This document shows, piece by piece, positions 7,447-14,266 of a stretch of 19,807 bases of DNA (position 1 is the first letter of the stretch; each line of letters begins with the position of its first letter). A model generated the notes under the pieces. The model saw only the letters and a list, made by a program, of their open reading frames with translations, did not search any database and was not told the DNA's origin. The DNA is from Candidatus Stahliibacteriota bacterium (GTDB lineage Bacteria > Hydrothermota > Tepidihabitantia > B3-TA06): assembly GCA_030670165.1 (NCBI GenBank), contig DAOVCF010000012.1, forward strand, positions 1-19,807. The letters are read 5' to 3'. The position numbers and the translations under genes were made by a program.

Positions 7447-8091
7447 GTGGCGAAGCCTTTTCATTTTTTCACCGAGCAGGGGATAGTCTATTACTCAGGT
7501 TACAAGGCGGATAACCTTCGCTCGCTTCTGACCGGTCTGCGCGGGGTGCCTTCGTCCTCAATCTTCTACCATCTTTACCACTCGCTTCTGCGGCGGCACT
7601 TTACCACCACCGATTACATGAACGACTTTGCCCAGTGGGTGTGGGGTGTTTTGTGGCAGAAGACGTTGGGCGAGAAGCTTGCCTCGTTCGATCCTTTAGA
7701 GTTTACTCGTCTGCGCGACGCCAGGGCTCGACTTATCGAGATCGTTGATGATTACGTAGGCGAGACCGAGTACTTCCTGCGCGTGTCTGAGGAGCAGGCC
7801 TTCTACTTCCTCTGCATCAAGAGCTTCGTTTATCCAACCGGCGTCTCTGCGGCGAGTTTGCCAGAGCTCATGCAGGCGATACAGATCATCTCACCCCACA
7901 GCCTTTTCTATCACCTTATAGAATCGCGGCTTCGGCTGCGCGAGCCTTCGAACGATCTTTCAGACTGGCTTAAGACAGAGCTGGATATGCCCGATCTGGC
8001 TGCGACCATCAACGTCCTCTCTCCCTATGAGTACAATCTGGAAGAGTTAAGAAACAAGATAATGGCCGCGATCCAAGATGCCATCAAGTAA
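7447..8091 (+). CDS. DUF5752-like protein encoded with trehalose synthase
   Basis: 214 residues, soluble and predicted mostly helical, with no signal peptide or membrane segment. It contains two similar halves: VPSSSIFYHLYHSLLRR near residue 34 and ISPHSLFYHLIESRLRL near residue 147, each followed by a D/W-rich segment (DYMNDFAQWVW; NDLSDWLKTEL). This suggests an internal duplication. The pattern and its position directly ahead of a TreT-type glycosyltransferase match a family I remember as DUF5752; the name is from memory. The gene starts with GTG 5 bases after a consensus -10 box (leaderless) and its last 14 bases overlap the start of treT, so translation is probably coupled. A role in trehalose metabolism is inferred from context only. 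Confidence 0.8.
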   Translation: MAKPFHFFTEQGIVYYSGYKADNLRSLLTGLRGVPSSSIFYHLYHSLLRRHFTTTDYMNDFAQWVWGVLWQKTLGEKLASFDPLEFTRLRDARARLIEIVDDYVGETEYFLRVSEEQAFYFLCIKSFVYPTGVSAASLPELMQAIQIISPHSLFYHLIESRLRLREPSNDLSDWLKTELDMPDLAATINVLSPYEYNLEELRNKIMAAIQDAIK

Positions 8092-9343
8092 TAACAAACA
8101 TCATCTTAAGGATTACGCCCCGATTGTAACCGCGGGTGTAATCAACGAGATAGAGGAGCTGGCGCGCCTTTTGGGGCCGGCAAAGATCGTCAACGTCAAC
8201 TCCACAAAGGAGGGGGGAGGGGTAGCGGAGATACTCGGATGGTTCATACCCATACTCGAGGATCTGGGGATGACGATCGAATGGAAGGTTATTACCGGCA
8301 ACACCGAGTTCTTCACCATTACAAAGAAGTTTCACAACGCTCTGCACGGACAGCCCGAGGAGTTCACCCAGGAGATGTTCGATTCCTATCTTGACAACGT
8401 TGGCAAAAACGCACCTCCAATACCTGACGATGCAGATTTCGTTGTGATTCACGATCCGCAGCCGGTGGCCATGATTGCCCAGTATCCGAATCGCTCCAAC
8501 AGCTGGGCCTGGCGGTGCCACATAGATTTATCAGAGGCCGATCTTCGTGTCTGGGGCTTCCTGCGTCCATTCGTGGAACGCTACGACGGCGCTGTTTTCC
8601 ATCTGCCCCAGTACACCAAGAACCTGATGTCGCCGCAGTTCATTCTTCCGCCGGCGATAGATCCACTTGCACCCAAGAATGAGGAGCTTACCGATGATGA
8701 GGTTACCGCCATACTTTACCGGCTTGGTGTGCCTCGTGACAAGCGAATCATTCTGCAGGTTGCGCGGTTCGACAGACTCAAGGACCCGTTCGGCGCCATC
8801 AGAGCGTTCAAGCTGATCAGGAACTGGTACGACTGCCGCTTGATATTAGCCGGCGGCTCGGCCACCGACGATCCTGAAAGCCAGGCGGTACTTGCAGAGG
8901 TTCAAGACATGGCCGGTGACGACCCGGACATCCACATCTTAAATCTTCCCCCGGATTCGCACCGCGAGATAAACGCGCTTCAGCGCGCTGCTGCGGTGGT
9001 GATCCAGAATTCAAGGCGTGAAGGCTTCGGTCTCACCGTTACCGAAGCGATGTGGAAAGCCAAGCCGGTGGTGGGAACCGATATCGGAGGCATCAGACAT
9101 CAGATAATCCACGGGACCTCGGGCTTCCTGATCCACTCGGTGGAAGGACTTGCCTACCGCATCCGCCAGCTTTTCGGGAACCCGGAAATGGCCCGCCGGT
9201 TCGGGATACAGGCCCGCGAGTACGTGCGCAACAACCTGCTTGTACCGCACCACATCCGGCGCTGGCTCCTTGTTTTCCATTCCCTAAAACAGAAAGGCAA
9301 CGATGACCTGATAACCTTATCACCCCAGAAAGTTACTCCGTAA
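8078..9343 (+). CDS. treT: Trehalose glycosyltransferring synthase, GT4 family (TreT)
   Basis: 421 residues, the usual length for TreT (EC 2.4.1.245), which makes trehalose from a nucleoside-diphosphate glucose and glucose in the cytoplasm. Diagnostic segments: VNVNSTKEGGGVAEIL (about 38-53), EWKVITGNTEFFTITKKFHN (68-87), VVIHDPQPVAMI (122-133), the nucleotide-sugar-binding ARFDRLKDP (R230, K235), and the GT4 E-x7-E motif in REGFGLTVTEAM (E315, E323). ATG 8078 lies inside the end of the upstream gene; no strong Shine-Dalgarno site precedes it, consistent with translational coupling. The 3' end is part of a long hairpin shared with the convergent hsp20. Close GT4 relatives make other disaccharides, but the TreT signature here is strong. 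Confidence 0.88.
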   Translation: MPSSNNKHHLKDYAPIVTAGVINEIEELARLLGPAKIVNVNSTKEGGGVAEILGWFIPILEDLGMTIEWKVITGNTEFFTITKKFHNALHGQPEEFTQEMFDSYLDNVGKNAPPIPDDADFVVIHDPQPVAMIAQYPNRSNSWAWRCHIDLSEADLRVWGFLRPFVERYDGAVFHLPQYTKNLMSPQFILPPAIDPLAPKNEELTDDEVTAILYRLGVPRDKRIILQVARFDRLKDPFGAIRAFKLIRNWYDCRLILAGGSATDDPESQAVLAEVQDMAGDDPDIHILNLPPDSHREINALQRAAAVVIQNSRREGFGLTVTEAMWKAKPVVGTDIGGIRHQIIHGTSGFLIHSVEGLAYRIRQLFGNPEMARRFGIQAREYVRNNLLVPHHIRRWLLVFHSLKQKGNDDLITLSPQKVTP

Positions 9344-9355
9344 CTTTCTGGGGTG
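9321..9355. terminator. 16-bp perfect hairpin between convergent treT and hsp20
   Basis: 9321-9336 (starts CACCCCAGAAAG) is exactly complementary to 9340-9355, with loop TCC. The stop codon of treT (9341-9343) is inside the stem and the stop of hsp20 begins at 9356, so one hairpin lies at both mRNA ends. Neither side has a clear T tract, so Rho-independent termination is uncertain; protection of 3' ends is an alternative. Confidence 0.7.
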
Positions 9356-9793
9356 TCATTCTACCTCGATCTCTTTGGCCCTGGCCTTCTCCGATTTGGG
9401 GAAAGTGATCTCCAGAACACCATCCTTGTAGCTGGCCTTGGCCTTGTCCGGCTCTACCTCTACTGGAAGCGCGAACGCCCGCTGGAACTTCCCGTAGGTG
9501 CGCTCCACCCGATGGAAGTACCGATCCTTCTCCTCAGCCTCATGCCGCCGCTCCCCTGAGATCACAAGGCCCTCACCGACGGTCTGGATCTTGATGTCTT
9601 CCTTCTTCATGCCCGGGATCTCGACACGGACAACCAGGGAATCTTTTGTCTCCTCCACGTCAACGACAGGAATCCACATAGTAGCATACTCCTCACTTGG
9701 CATGCGGCCGAGGAAGGAATCAAAAAGCCGATCCATGTCATGACGTAGACCTTCAAACCCCCAGAAGGGCTCGTATCTCTTTATCTTACCCAT
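9356..9793 (-). CDS. Small heat shock protein, Hsp20/alpha-crystallin family
   Basis: 145 residues, typical of bacterial Hsp20. The N-terminal arm (EPFWGFEGLRHDMDRLFDSF) is followed by the alpha-crystallin domain from about residue 42 (WIPVVDVEETKDSLVVRVEI) with PGMKKEDIKI, YGKFQRAFALP and the A-x-x-x-x-GVLEITFPK signature. The C-terminal IEV is the I/V-x-I/V motif used in oligomer assembly. It is an ATP-independent holdase for unfolding proteins. AAGGAGG lies 9 bases before the ATG, and the leader is about 50 bases with an inverted repeat near its 5' end. The gene lies between two trehalose loci, consistent with a stress region. Confidence 0.95.
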   Translation of the reverse strand: MGKIKRYEPFWGFEGLRHDMDRLFDSFLGRMPSEEYATMWIPVVDVEETKDSLVVRVEIPGMKKEDIKIQTVGEGLVISGERRHEAEEKDRYFHRVERTYGKFQRAFALPVEVEPDKAKASYKDGVLEITFPKSEKARAKEIEVE

Positions 9794-9826
9794 TTTTGTA
9801 AACCTCCTTATGGTCTTGAAGTTTCC

Positions 9827-9846
9827 TGACGGCTTTTAACCCGTCA
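9827..9846 (-). promoter_or_regulatory. Inverted repeat at the start of the hsp20 transcript
   Basis: TGACGG, 8 bases, CCGTCA, starting within a few bases of the predicted transcription start. It could be an operator or a 5' mRNA hairpin. It does not match the CIRCE/HrcA site (TTAGCACTC-N9-GAGTGCTAA). Confidence 0.5.
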
Positions 9847-9851
9847 ACTAT

Positions 9852-9879
9852 ATTATAGTTTGCTAAAATGGATTGTCAA
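9852..9879 (-). promoter_or_regulatory. Promoter of hsp20
   Basis: TTGACA (9879-9874), a 16-bp spacer and perfect TATAAT (9857-9852). It looks like a housekeeping promoter, not a sigma32-type one. The GTTACGGGT repeat array directly abuts its upstream side. Confidence 0.85.
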
Positions 9880-9880
9880 C

Positions 9881-9956
9881 CCCCGTAACACCTCCGTAAC
9901 CCGTAACACACCCGCAACACACCCGCAACACCCCCGTAACCCGTAACACCCCGTAC
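9881..9956 (-). repeat. Tandem GTTACGGGT-like repeats upstream of the hsp20 promoter
   Basis: About eight imperfect units. On the plus strand they read CCCGTAACAC with variants (CCCGCAACAC, CTCCGTAAC); on the minus strand, the direction of hsp20 transcription, GTGTTACGGG. The array ends one base before the -35 hexamer. Downstream, 9957-10075 holds no gene; I see a GGCTTT/AAAGCC hairpin at 9968-9985 and no recognised riboswitch. Confidence 0.85.
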
Positions 9957-10075
9957 CCCTTCGGGAAGGCTTTCTCCTCAAAGCCTAGTGGAGTTAAGTA
10001 GCAACCTTAAAACGCTCGGTTCCCGGACGGAGATTAAGCAACAGGCAGGGGTGAGGTTTCGTCTTAAGGGGAAAG

Positions 10076-10492
10076 ATGAACTCTTTGATTGCTCGCTACC
10101 GGATATTGGTTTCCAGACAGCTTACTCATAGGGGATGGATACGTTGTCTTATATGGGGATTAGTCAAGGCAATACTCGAGGGGGTGGCGTTTTTTTTCGG
10201 CATAACCAACGTATGGATGCGTGTCAGCATCGGGCTTATCTGGGTGGGTATCGTGGCGGCGGCAGTTATACTTTTTATTGCCACCAAACGCAGCCTTGGA
10301 TTGCTGGGATTTGAGAAACGTCTTAGGTTTTTCTTTCTGCTTCAGATTATCGCTTTAATACTTCTCGGCATCCAGTTACCACTTTTAGCCCTTGCAGTTT
10401 TCTTTTTCGACGGTCTTGTAACTATAGTTTCCACATTCCTCTTTGTTATTTCGGGCTACGCTGTATCCACAAGGCTTCGTGATAGAGACTGA
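10076..10492 (+). CDS. Small integral membrane protein, possibly PspC-like
   Basis: 138 residues with four likely membrane helices (about 22-40, 46-67, 82-103 and 108-130) and basic residues at both ends. The segment GLVKAILEGVAFFFGITNVWMR recalls the PspC domain core (GVcgGlaeyfgidptlvR), a membrane-stress module, but the match is partial. AAGGGG stands about 4 bases before the ATG. I find no good promoter within 100 bases upstream. It is not clearly linked to otsA, which has its own promoter 60 bases downstream. Confidence 0.8.
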   Translation: MNSLIARYRILVSRQLTHRGWIRCLIWGLVKAILEGVAFFFGITNVWMRVSIGLIWVGIVAAAVILFIATKRSLGLLGFEKRLRFFFLLQIIALILLGIQLPLLALAVFFFDGLVTIVSTFLFVISGYAVSTRLRDRD

Positions 10493-10550
10493 TTCTTTGT
10501 GGTTGCGTTGACCCTCTTTAAGGATGACTTAGCATTTATCTTCAGCATAC

Positions 10551-10578
10551 TTGACAATTCCTTTTTCTAAGATAGGAT
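10551..10578 (+). promoter_or_regulatory. Promoter of the otsAB operon (leaderless)
   Basis: TTGACA (10551-10556), a 16-bp spacer, TAGGAT (10573-10578), then GATGCC and the GTG at 10585. AGGA inside the -10 box could also act as a weak Shine-Dalgarno site if transcription began further upstream. Confidence 0.75.
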
Positions 10579-10584
10579 GATGCC

Positions 10585-12075
10585 GTGAAATTCAACAAGC
10601 ACCAAAAGGCCGGTCGAAAGAATTTATCCGGACCTGATGCAAAGAAGAGACGTCGCCTTCTGGTGGTCTCTAACCGCAGTCCTTATTATCTGGAATCAAC
10701 TGGCGGCACCATACGCATGGTTCGCAACGTCAGCGGCATGGTTACCGGTCTGGAACCGGTGCTCAGCTCCACGAAAGGGATGTGGATAGCGTGGGGAACC
10801 GTTCCTGAGAACTGTTCTGCCGATATCTATCGCATTCCACCCTCCAATCCTACCTTTGATCTCAAGCTTATTCCCCTTGATTTTGACGAACTCAAGCATT
10901 TTTACCTTGGTTTTTCCAACTCCACGTTATGGCCGCTTGCCCATAATTTCCTTGGCCGTACCGCTTATCTTGAGGAAGACTGGCGGGTCTATGTGGCTGT
11001 GAATCAAAAGTTTGCCGCCGCGGTTGCCCAAGAGGCAAAACCTTCTGATCTCATCTGGGTAAACGACTATCATCTGGCCCTCGTTCCAATGATGCTGCGT
11101 TCGCTGCGTGTGCGTTCGAAGATCGGTTTCTTCTGGCATATACCTTTTCCGCCTCTTGATCTTTTCCGAACCCTGCCCTGGCGCAAGGAGTTTCTTGAGG
11201 GGTTAATAAAAGCCGACCTTATTGGGTTTCACTGCCGGTCGTACGTTCAGAACTTTCTGCATGGGGTGGAGGACATATTAAAAAAGGACGTCTCCTTCGG
11301 CAAAGGGTTGATTCGTAATAAGCGGACGGTTAAAGTAGGGGCGTTCCCGATGGGGGTGGATTACGCAGGGATTCAGGAACTTGTTGCTAAAAAAGAAGTC
11401 CTGGAGGCGTCCAAACGCCTGCGGCAGGATATAGGTGTAGATCACATAGTTTTGAGTGTGGACAGGCTGGACTACTCAAAGGGAATACCCGAACGTCTAA
11501 ATGCCGTGGAAAGGTTTCTGGAGGAGAATCCTCGTTACCTGGGCAGGATCTCGTTCGTACAGATATCGGTTCCGAGCCGCATCCAGATCCCGGAGTACTA
11601 TCGAATGAGACAGGAGGTTGAGAATGCGGTGGGAAGGATCAACGGCCGTTTTGCACGCGCTGCCTGGACACCGGTTTACTATTACTTCCGTGCCTTGCCT
11701 TTTGAGGAACTCGTCACCTATTATCTTGCCGCGGATCTATGTTTCGTTACCCCTTTGCGCGACGGCATGAACCTTATAGCCAAGGAGTATGCGGCGGCTC
11801 AGGATCCACAAAAAGGTATGCTTGTGCTTTCTGAGTTTGCTGGTGCAGCCGAGGAACTCAAGGAAGCGGTGATCGTGAATCCTTACAGTATACCTTCGCT
11901 CGTCCGCGGGCTCAAGGAAGCACTTGAGATAAAGGTCGCGGAAAGGCGCACACGTATGAGCCAGATGCGTAAGCGTCTGCGCCGCAAAACCGTTGAGAAA
12001 TGGGGCAGGACGTTCCTGGATTGTTTGAAGGAGTCTTCCTACGATGGGAAGAGGATACGGAGGAAGAAGGTATGA
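10585..12075 (+). CDS. otsA: Trehalose-6-phosphate synthase, GT20 family
   Basis: 496 residues. It transfers glucose from UDP-glucose to glucose-6-phosphate in the cytoplasm to make trehalose-6-phosphate (EC 2.4.1.15). Family motifs in order: VVSNRSPYY (R31), WIAWGT, WVNDYHLALVPMML (D161, H163), GFFWHIPFPP (H185), GFHCRSYVQNFL, VDRLDYSKGIPERL (R294, K299), VGRINGRF, ALPFEELVTYY, and TPLRDGMNLIAKEYAA (D393, E401). A basic 24-residue N-terminal extension precedes the usual start of the family. GTG is the only reasonable start before the first motif. It overlaps otsB by 4 bases (ATGA), so the two enzymes are coupled. Confidence 0.95.
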   Translation: MKFNKHQKAGRKNLSGPDAKKRRRLLVVSNRSPYYLESTGGTIRMVRNVSGMVTGLEPVLSSTKGMWIAWGTVPENCSADIYRIPPSNPTFDLKLIPLDFDELKHFYLGFSNSTLWPLAHNFLGRTAYLEEDWRVYVAVNQKFAAAVAQEAKPSDLIWVNDYHLALVPMMLRSLRVRSKIGFFWHIPFPPLDLFRTLPWRKEFLEGLIKADLIGFHCRSYVQNFLHGVEDILKKDVSFGKGLIRNKRTVKVGAFPMGVDYAGIQELVAKKEVLEASKRLRQDIGVDHIVLSVDRLDYSKGIPERLNAVERFLEENPRYLGRISFVQISVPSRIQIPEYYRMRQEVENAVGRINGRFARAAWTPVYYYFRALPFEELVTYYLAADLCFVTPLRDGMNLIAKEYAAAQDPQKGMLVLSEFAGAAEELKEAVIVNPYSIPSLVRGLKEALEIKVAERRTRMSQMRKRLRRKTVEKWGRTFLDCLKESSYDGKRIRRKKV

Positions 12076-12839
12076 GCCAGAAGGATGAGTTGTTGAATCG
12101 CCTTAAGTCTTCCTCAGGGCTTTTGTTACTTTTGGATTTTGACGGGACCCTTGTTGATATAGCCCCGACGCCTGATTCGGTTATCCCTCCGCCTGAGTTA
12201 AAGATAATCCTGCGACAGCTTTTAGAGCGTCCCATGACTTACGTGGCTATCCTCAGCGGAAGAAGCCTTTTAGAGCTGCAGGAGTTTATCCCGTCCACAA
12301 TCCCTGTTGCACTTGCCGGATGCCATGGGTGCGAGCTTCAGATGCCTGGAGAGCTTGAACAGTCAATACTCGATGATGAAAAAATTCAGCAAGACCTGGA
12401 TGATTTTGCAGCGAGCCTTGAAGAGCTTGCGGACTGGCCAGGCATAATTATCGAGCACAAAGGATGTGCCGTTGCCATGCACTACCGCCTTGCCGACGAA
12501 ACGACGGTAGAGCACGCCTTCGAGGAGTTTTACTCCAAAGCTGAAGTACTTGAGAACTACGAAGAGATGGAGATCGTCGAAGGCAAGGATGTGATGGAAC
12601 TGCGCCCCTCAGGTACGAACAAGGGGATCGCGGTTTCCTTCCTTGTCGAAAACTTTCGTCCCTCAGACAACGCGCTGATCGTCTACTTTGGTGACGACAC
12701 CACCGATCTTGACGGTTTTGATGCGTTGCCGGAAGGCGCACTTCGCGTGTCAGTAGGGGAGAAGCTGGCCGATCAGGCCGATTACGTGCTCTCCTCTCCG
12801 GACGAGTTGCTTGAACTGATTCGAGGTTTGCTTCAATGA
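12072..12839 (+). CDS. otsB: Trehalose-6-phosphate phosphatase, HAD family
   Basis: 255 residues. It removes the phosphate from trehalose-6-phosphate (EC 3.1.3.12), completing the OtsA/OtsB route. HAD motifs: I, LDFDGTLVD (nucleophile D22, acid/base D24); II, LSGRS (S62); III, the lysine in GTNKGIA (K184); IV, YFGDDTTDLDGF (D208, D209, D212). The cap domain lies between motifs II and III. A longer in-frame start exists at 12000, but the ATG at 12072 is right: it overlaps the otsA stop as ATGA, has AGAAGG just upstream, and places motif I at the normal distance. The stop overlaps the next gene as ATGA. Confidence 0.95.
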   Translation: MSQKDELLNRLKSSSGLLLLLDFDGTLVDIAPTPDSVIPPPELKIILRQLLERPMTYVAILSGRSLLELQEFIPSTIPVALAGCHGCELQMPGELEQSILDDEKIQQDLDDFAASLEELADWPGIIIEHKGCAVAMHYRLADETTVEHAFEEFYSKAEVLENYEEMEIVEGKDVMELRPSGTNKGIAVSFLVENFRPSDNALIVYFGDDTTDLDGFDALPEGALRVSVGEKLADQADYVLSSPDELLELIRGLLQ

Positions 12840-13585
12840 CCTATAACCGTTTACTTGAAGAATACTCCCCGGCAGAGGCACGGAACGCCGGAGAGTTCGG
12901 GTTCATAGAGTGGCTGTTTCTGCTTTACGAGATAGCCGCGGTTATCCTTATCCTGGGCACATTTGTCAAGATATTGGACATAACCTATGTATGGCCGGTG
13001 CTGGATGTTGTTTCCCAGAATGCCCCACCTGCGCTCCTTATTCCGCTTTTCTTCCTGCACGCAGGCGTACTGTTCGCGTTTTTTGTTCTCAGGAAACCGG
13101 TTACCCTTTATCTGGCTGTTGGATTCCTTGCAGTGATGGCGGTCTACTCCATCGTTGAGTTTTTTACCGGCAATGCAACCGGCTACAACGTAGCAGGTTT
13201 GGTTGTCTCGATCTTTTGGATTGTCTACCTTAGTTTCTCAAAGCGAGTGAAGCTGCGTTTCTTATACGACGGGTGGTTTTCTGCGGCCCTGCTGAGTATC
13301 TACTGTCCTCACTGTAAAAGGGAAGTCACCCTTGATGCGGAGAACTGCGGCGACGAGTTAACCGAGGATGAACGTTTTACCGCGCTCTGTGAACGGATAA
13401 CCAACGTAGAGGTTCCTGTGGATGTACGCGCAGCACAGATAGGTTTTCTTGAGGAACGCTTTGGGGAAAAGGCGTTGGGTTTCCTCAAAGAACAATACGA
13501 GAAGCAGGAAGCCTCCGAGTTTGCTTCCGCCAAGATACTTTCTGCGCTTTCCCACGCTTTAGGAGTAGGTAAAAAGAAAGATTAG
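12836..13585 (+). CDS. Membrane protein with a cysteine-pair tail, co-encoded with otsAB
   Basis: 249 residues, family not recognised. Four likely membrane helices span about 24-48, 63-82, 88-109 and 116-134. The cytoplasmic C-terminal half starts YCPHCKREVTLDAENCG: a CxxC pair plus a later Cys, like half of a zinc ribbon. It continues as an acidic, helical region (EDERFTALCERI, LEERFGEKALGFLKEQYEKQ) that may form a coiled coil or helical repeat. The ATG overlaps the otsB stop, so it is translated with the trehalose enzymes. A sensing or transport role related to trehalose is possible but unsupported by homology. Confidence 0.82.
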   Translation: MTYNRLLEEYSPAEARNAGEFGFIEWLFLLYEIAAVILILGTFVKILDITYVWPVLDVVSQNAPPALLIPLFFLHAGVLFAFFVLRKPVTLYLAVGFLAVMAVYSIVEFFTGNATGYNVAGLVVSIFWIVYLSFSKRVKLRFLYDGWFSAALLSIYCPHCKREVTLDAENCGDELTEDERFTALCERITNVEVPVDVRAAQIGFLEERFGEKALGFLKEQYEKQEASEFASAKILSALSHALGVGKKKD

Positions 13586-13748
13586 GGCTTTCACTCAAAC
13601 CGTCTGGGAATTAGCCATGCGGGTGATTTGACGAGTATTGATAAGTCGTCTTGACCTGATGTGGTAACTCCCGTACTCATACCGACCGTCCGAAAGAGAA
13701 AATAATCTATGATCACCACACTTAAAACATCGCTTCCTGCCGTCTCCA

Positions 13749-13853
13749 GTGGAACAAGGAAGATACGTGCGACCCTACATTGTTACCAGGCAGCAAGGGA
13801 TCGAGATCGTCAAGCAGAAGACAGGGAAGTTGATGAAGTTCCCATCAAGATGA
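13749..13853 (+). CDS. Possible small basic protein or gene remnant
   Basis: A 34-codon frame from GTG (open upstream to a stop at 13710) encodes a basic, protein-like sequence: VEQGRYVRPYIVTRQQGIEI then VKQKTGKLMKFPSR. Its composition is more protein-like than the overlapping longer ATG frame (13709-13978). There is no clear Shine-Dalgarno site or promoter, so it may be a fragment. The spacer 13586-14171 contains no other gene I can support. Confidence 0.25.
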   Translation: MEQGRYVRPYIVTRQQGIEIVKQKTGKLMKFPSR

Positions 13854-13960
13854 TTGTAGCCGAGGGGGCGGAGTCCGGCTTCTGTCCTCCATGGGTGCAA
13901 GAAGCGATAGAGGGATACTCTTGTCTGTGCTACACTGGACTGGATAATCTACATCCCTTC

Positions 13961-13988
13961 CTTGACGGGAGGGGGTAGGGGGAGGGTG
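13961..13988 (+). repeat. G-rich dispersed repeat, second copy
   Basis: CTTGACGGGAGG then GGGTAGGGGGAGGGTG; same family as 7381-7408 and likewise capable of forming a G-quadruplex. This copy is not followed by a promoter. Confidence 0.6.
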
Positions 13989-13999
13989 AACTAATGCTC

Positions 14000-14022
14000 C
14001 TTTTGTCCCTTTGGGACAAAAG
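14000..14022. repeat. Inverted repeat (10-bp stem)
   Basis: CTTTTGTCCC, loop TTT, GGGACAAAAG. It lies in the non-coding spacer. A second, 7-bp inverted repeat (GATTCTT/AAGAATC) lies at 14075-14093. Confidence 0.6.
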
Positions 14023-14103
14023 ATCACAAGCGGCCAAATGTTTCTATGGAGAAGCGGAAGGAAAGATTGAAGACGATTCTTCATATAAGAATCCACACGT
14101 CCG

Positions 14104-14127
14104 AGGGGCGACGCGTGCGTCGCCCCT
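14104..14127. repeat. Palindromic repeat of the GGGGC...GCCCC family
   Basis: AGGGGCGACGC, GT, then the exact reverse complement, followed by ACAG. It is the third member of the family with 6931-6954 and 7183-7210. Confidence 0.8.
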
Positions 14128-14171
14128 ACAGCTTTGGGGGTTGCCGTCTGGGGGGTGGAGAGAAAGAGATG

Positions 14172-14230
14172 CGTGTTACGGGTGTTACGGGTGTTACGGG
14201 TGTGTTACGGGGTGTTATGGGCGGGTGGGG
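14172..14230 (+). repeat. Tandem GTTACGGGT repeats upstream of the radical SAM promoter
   Basis: Five imperfect units (GTGTTACGGG, GTGTTACGGG, TGTTACGGG, TGTGTTACGG, GGTGTTATGG) followed by a G-run that touches the -35 box. Same unit and same orientation relative to the promoter as the array upstream of hsp20. Confidence 0.85.
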
Positions 14231-14232
14231 GG

Positions 14233-14260
14233 TTGACAAGTTTCGATTTTTGAGTAGAGT
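14233..14260 (+). promoter_or_regulatory. Promoter of the radical SAM gene (leaderless)
   Basis: TTGACA (14233-14238), a 16-bp spacer, TAGAGT (14255-14260), then AAACAT and the GTG at 14267. Confidence 0.8.
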
Positions 14261-14266
14261 AAACAT

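Noticed and set aside
8084..9323. Minus-strand and alternate frames across treT
   Set aside because: Shadows of the treT coding sequence; none has conserved motifs or ribosome binding sites.
9881..9956. CRISPR array
   Set aside because: Units are only about 9-11 bp, contiguous and imperfect, with no spacers and no cas genes nearby.
12000..12071. Longer N-terminus for otsB
   Set aside because: It lies wholly inside otsA; the ATG at 12072 has the ATGA overlap and a ribosome binding site and gives a normal HAD N-terminus.
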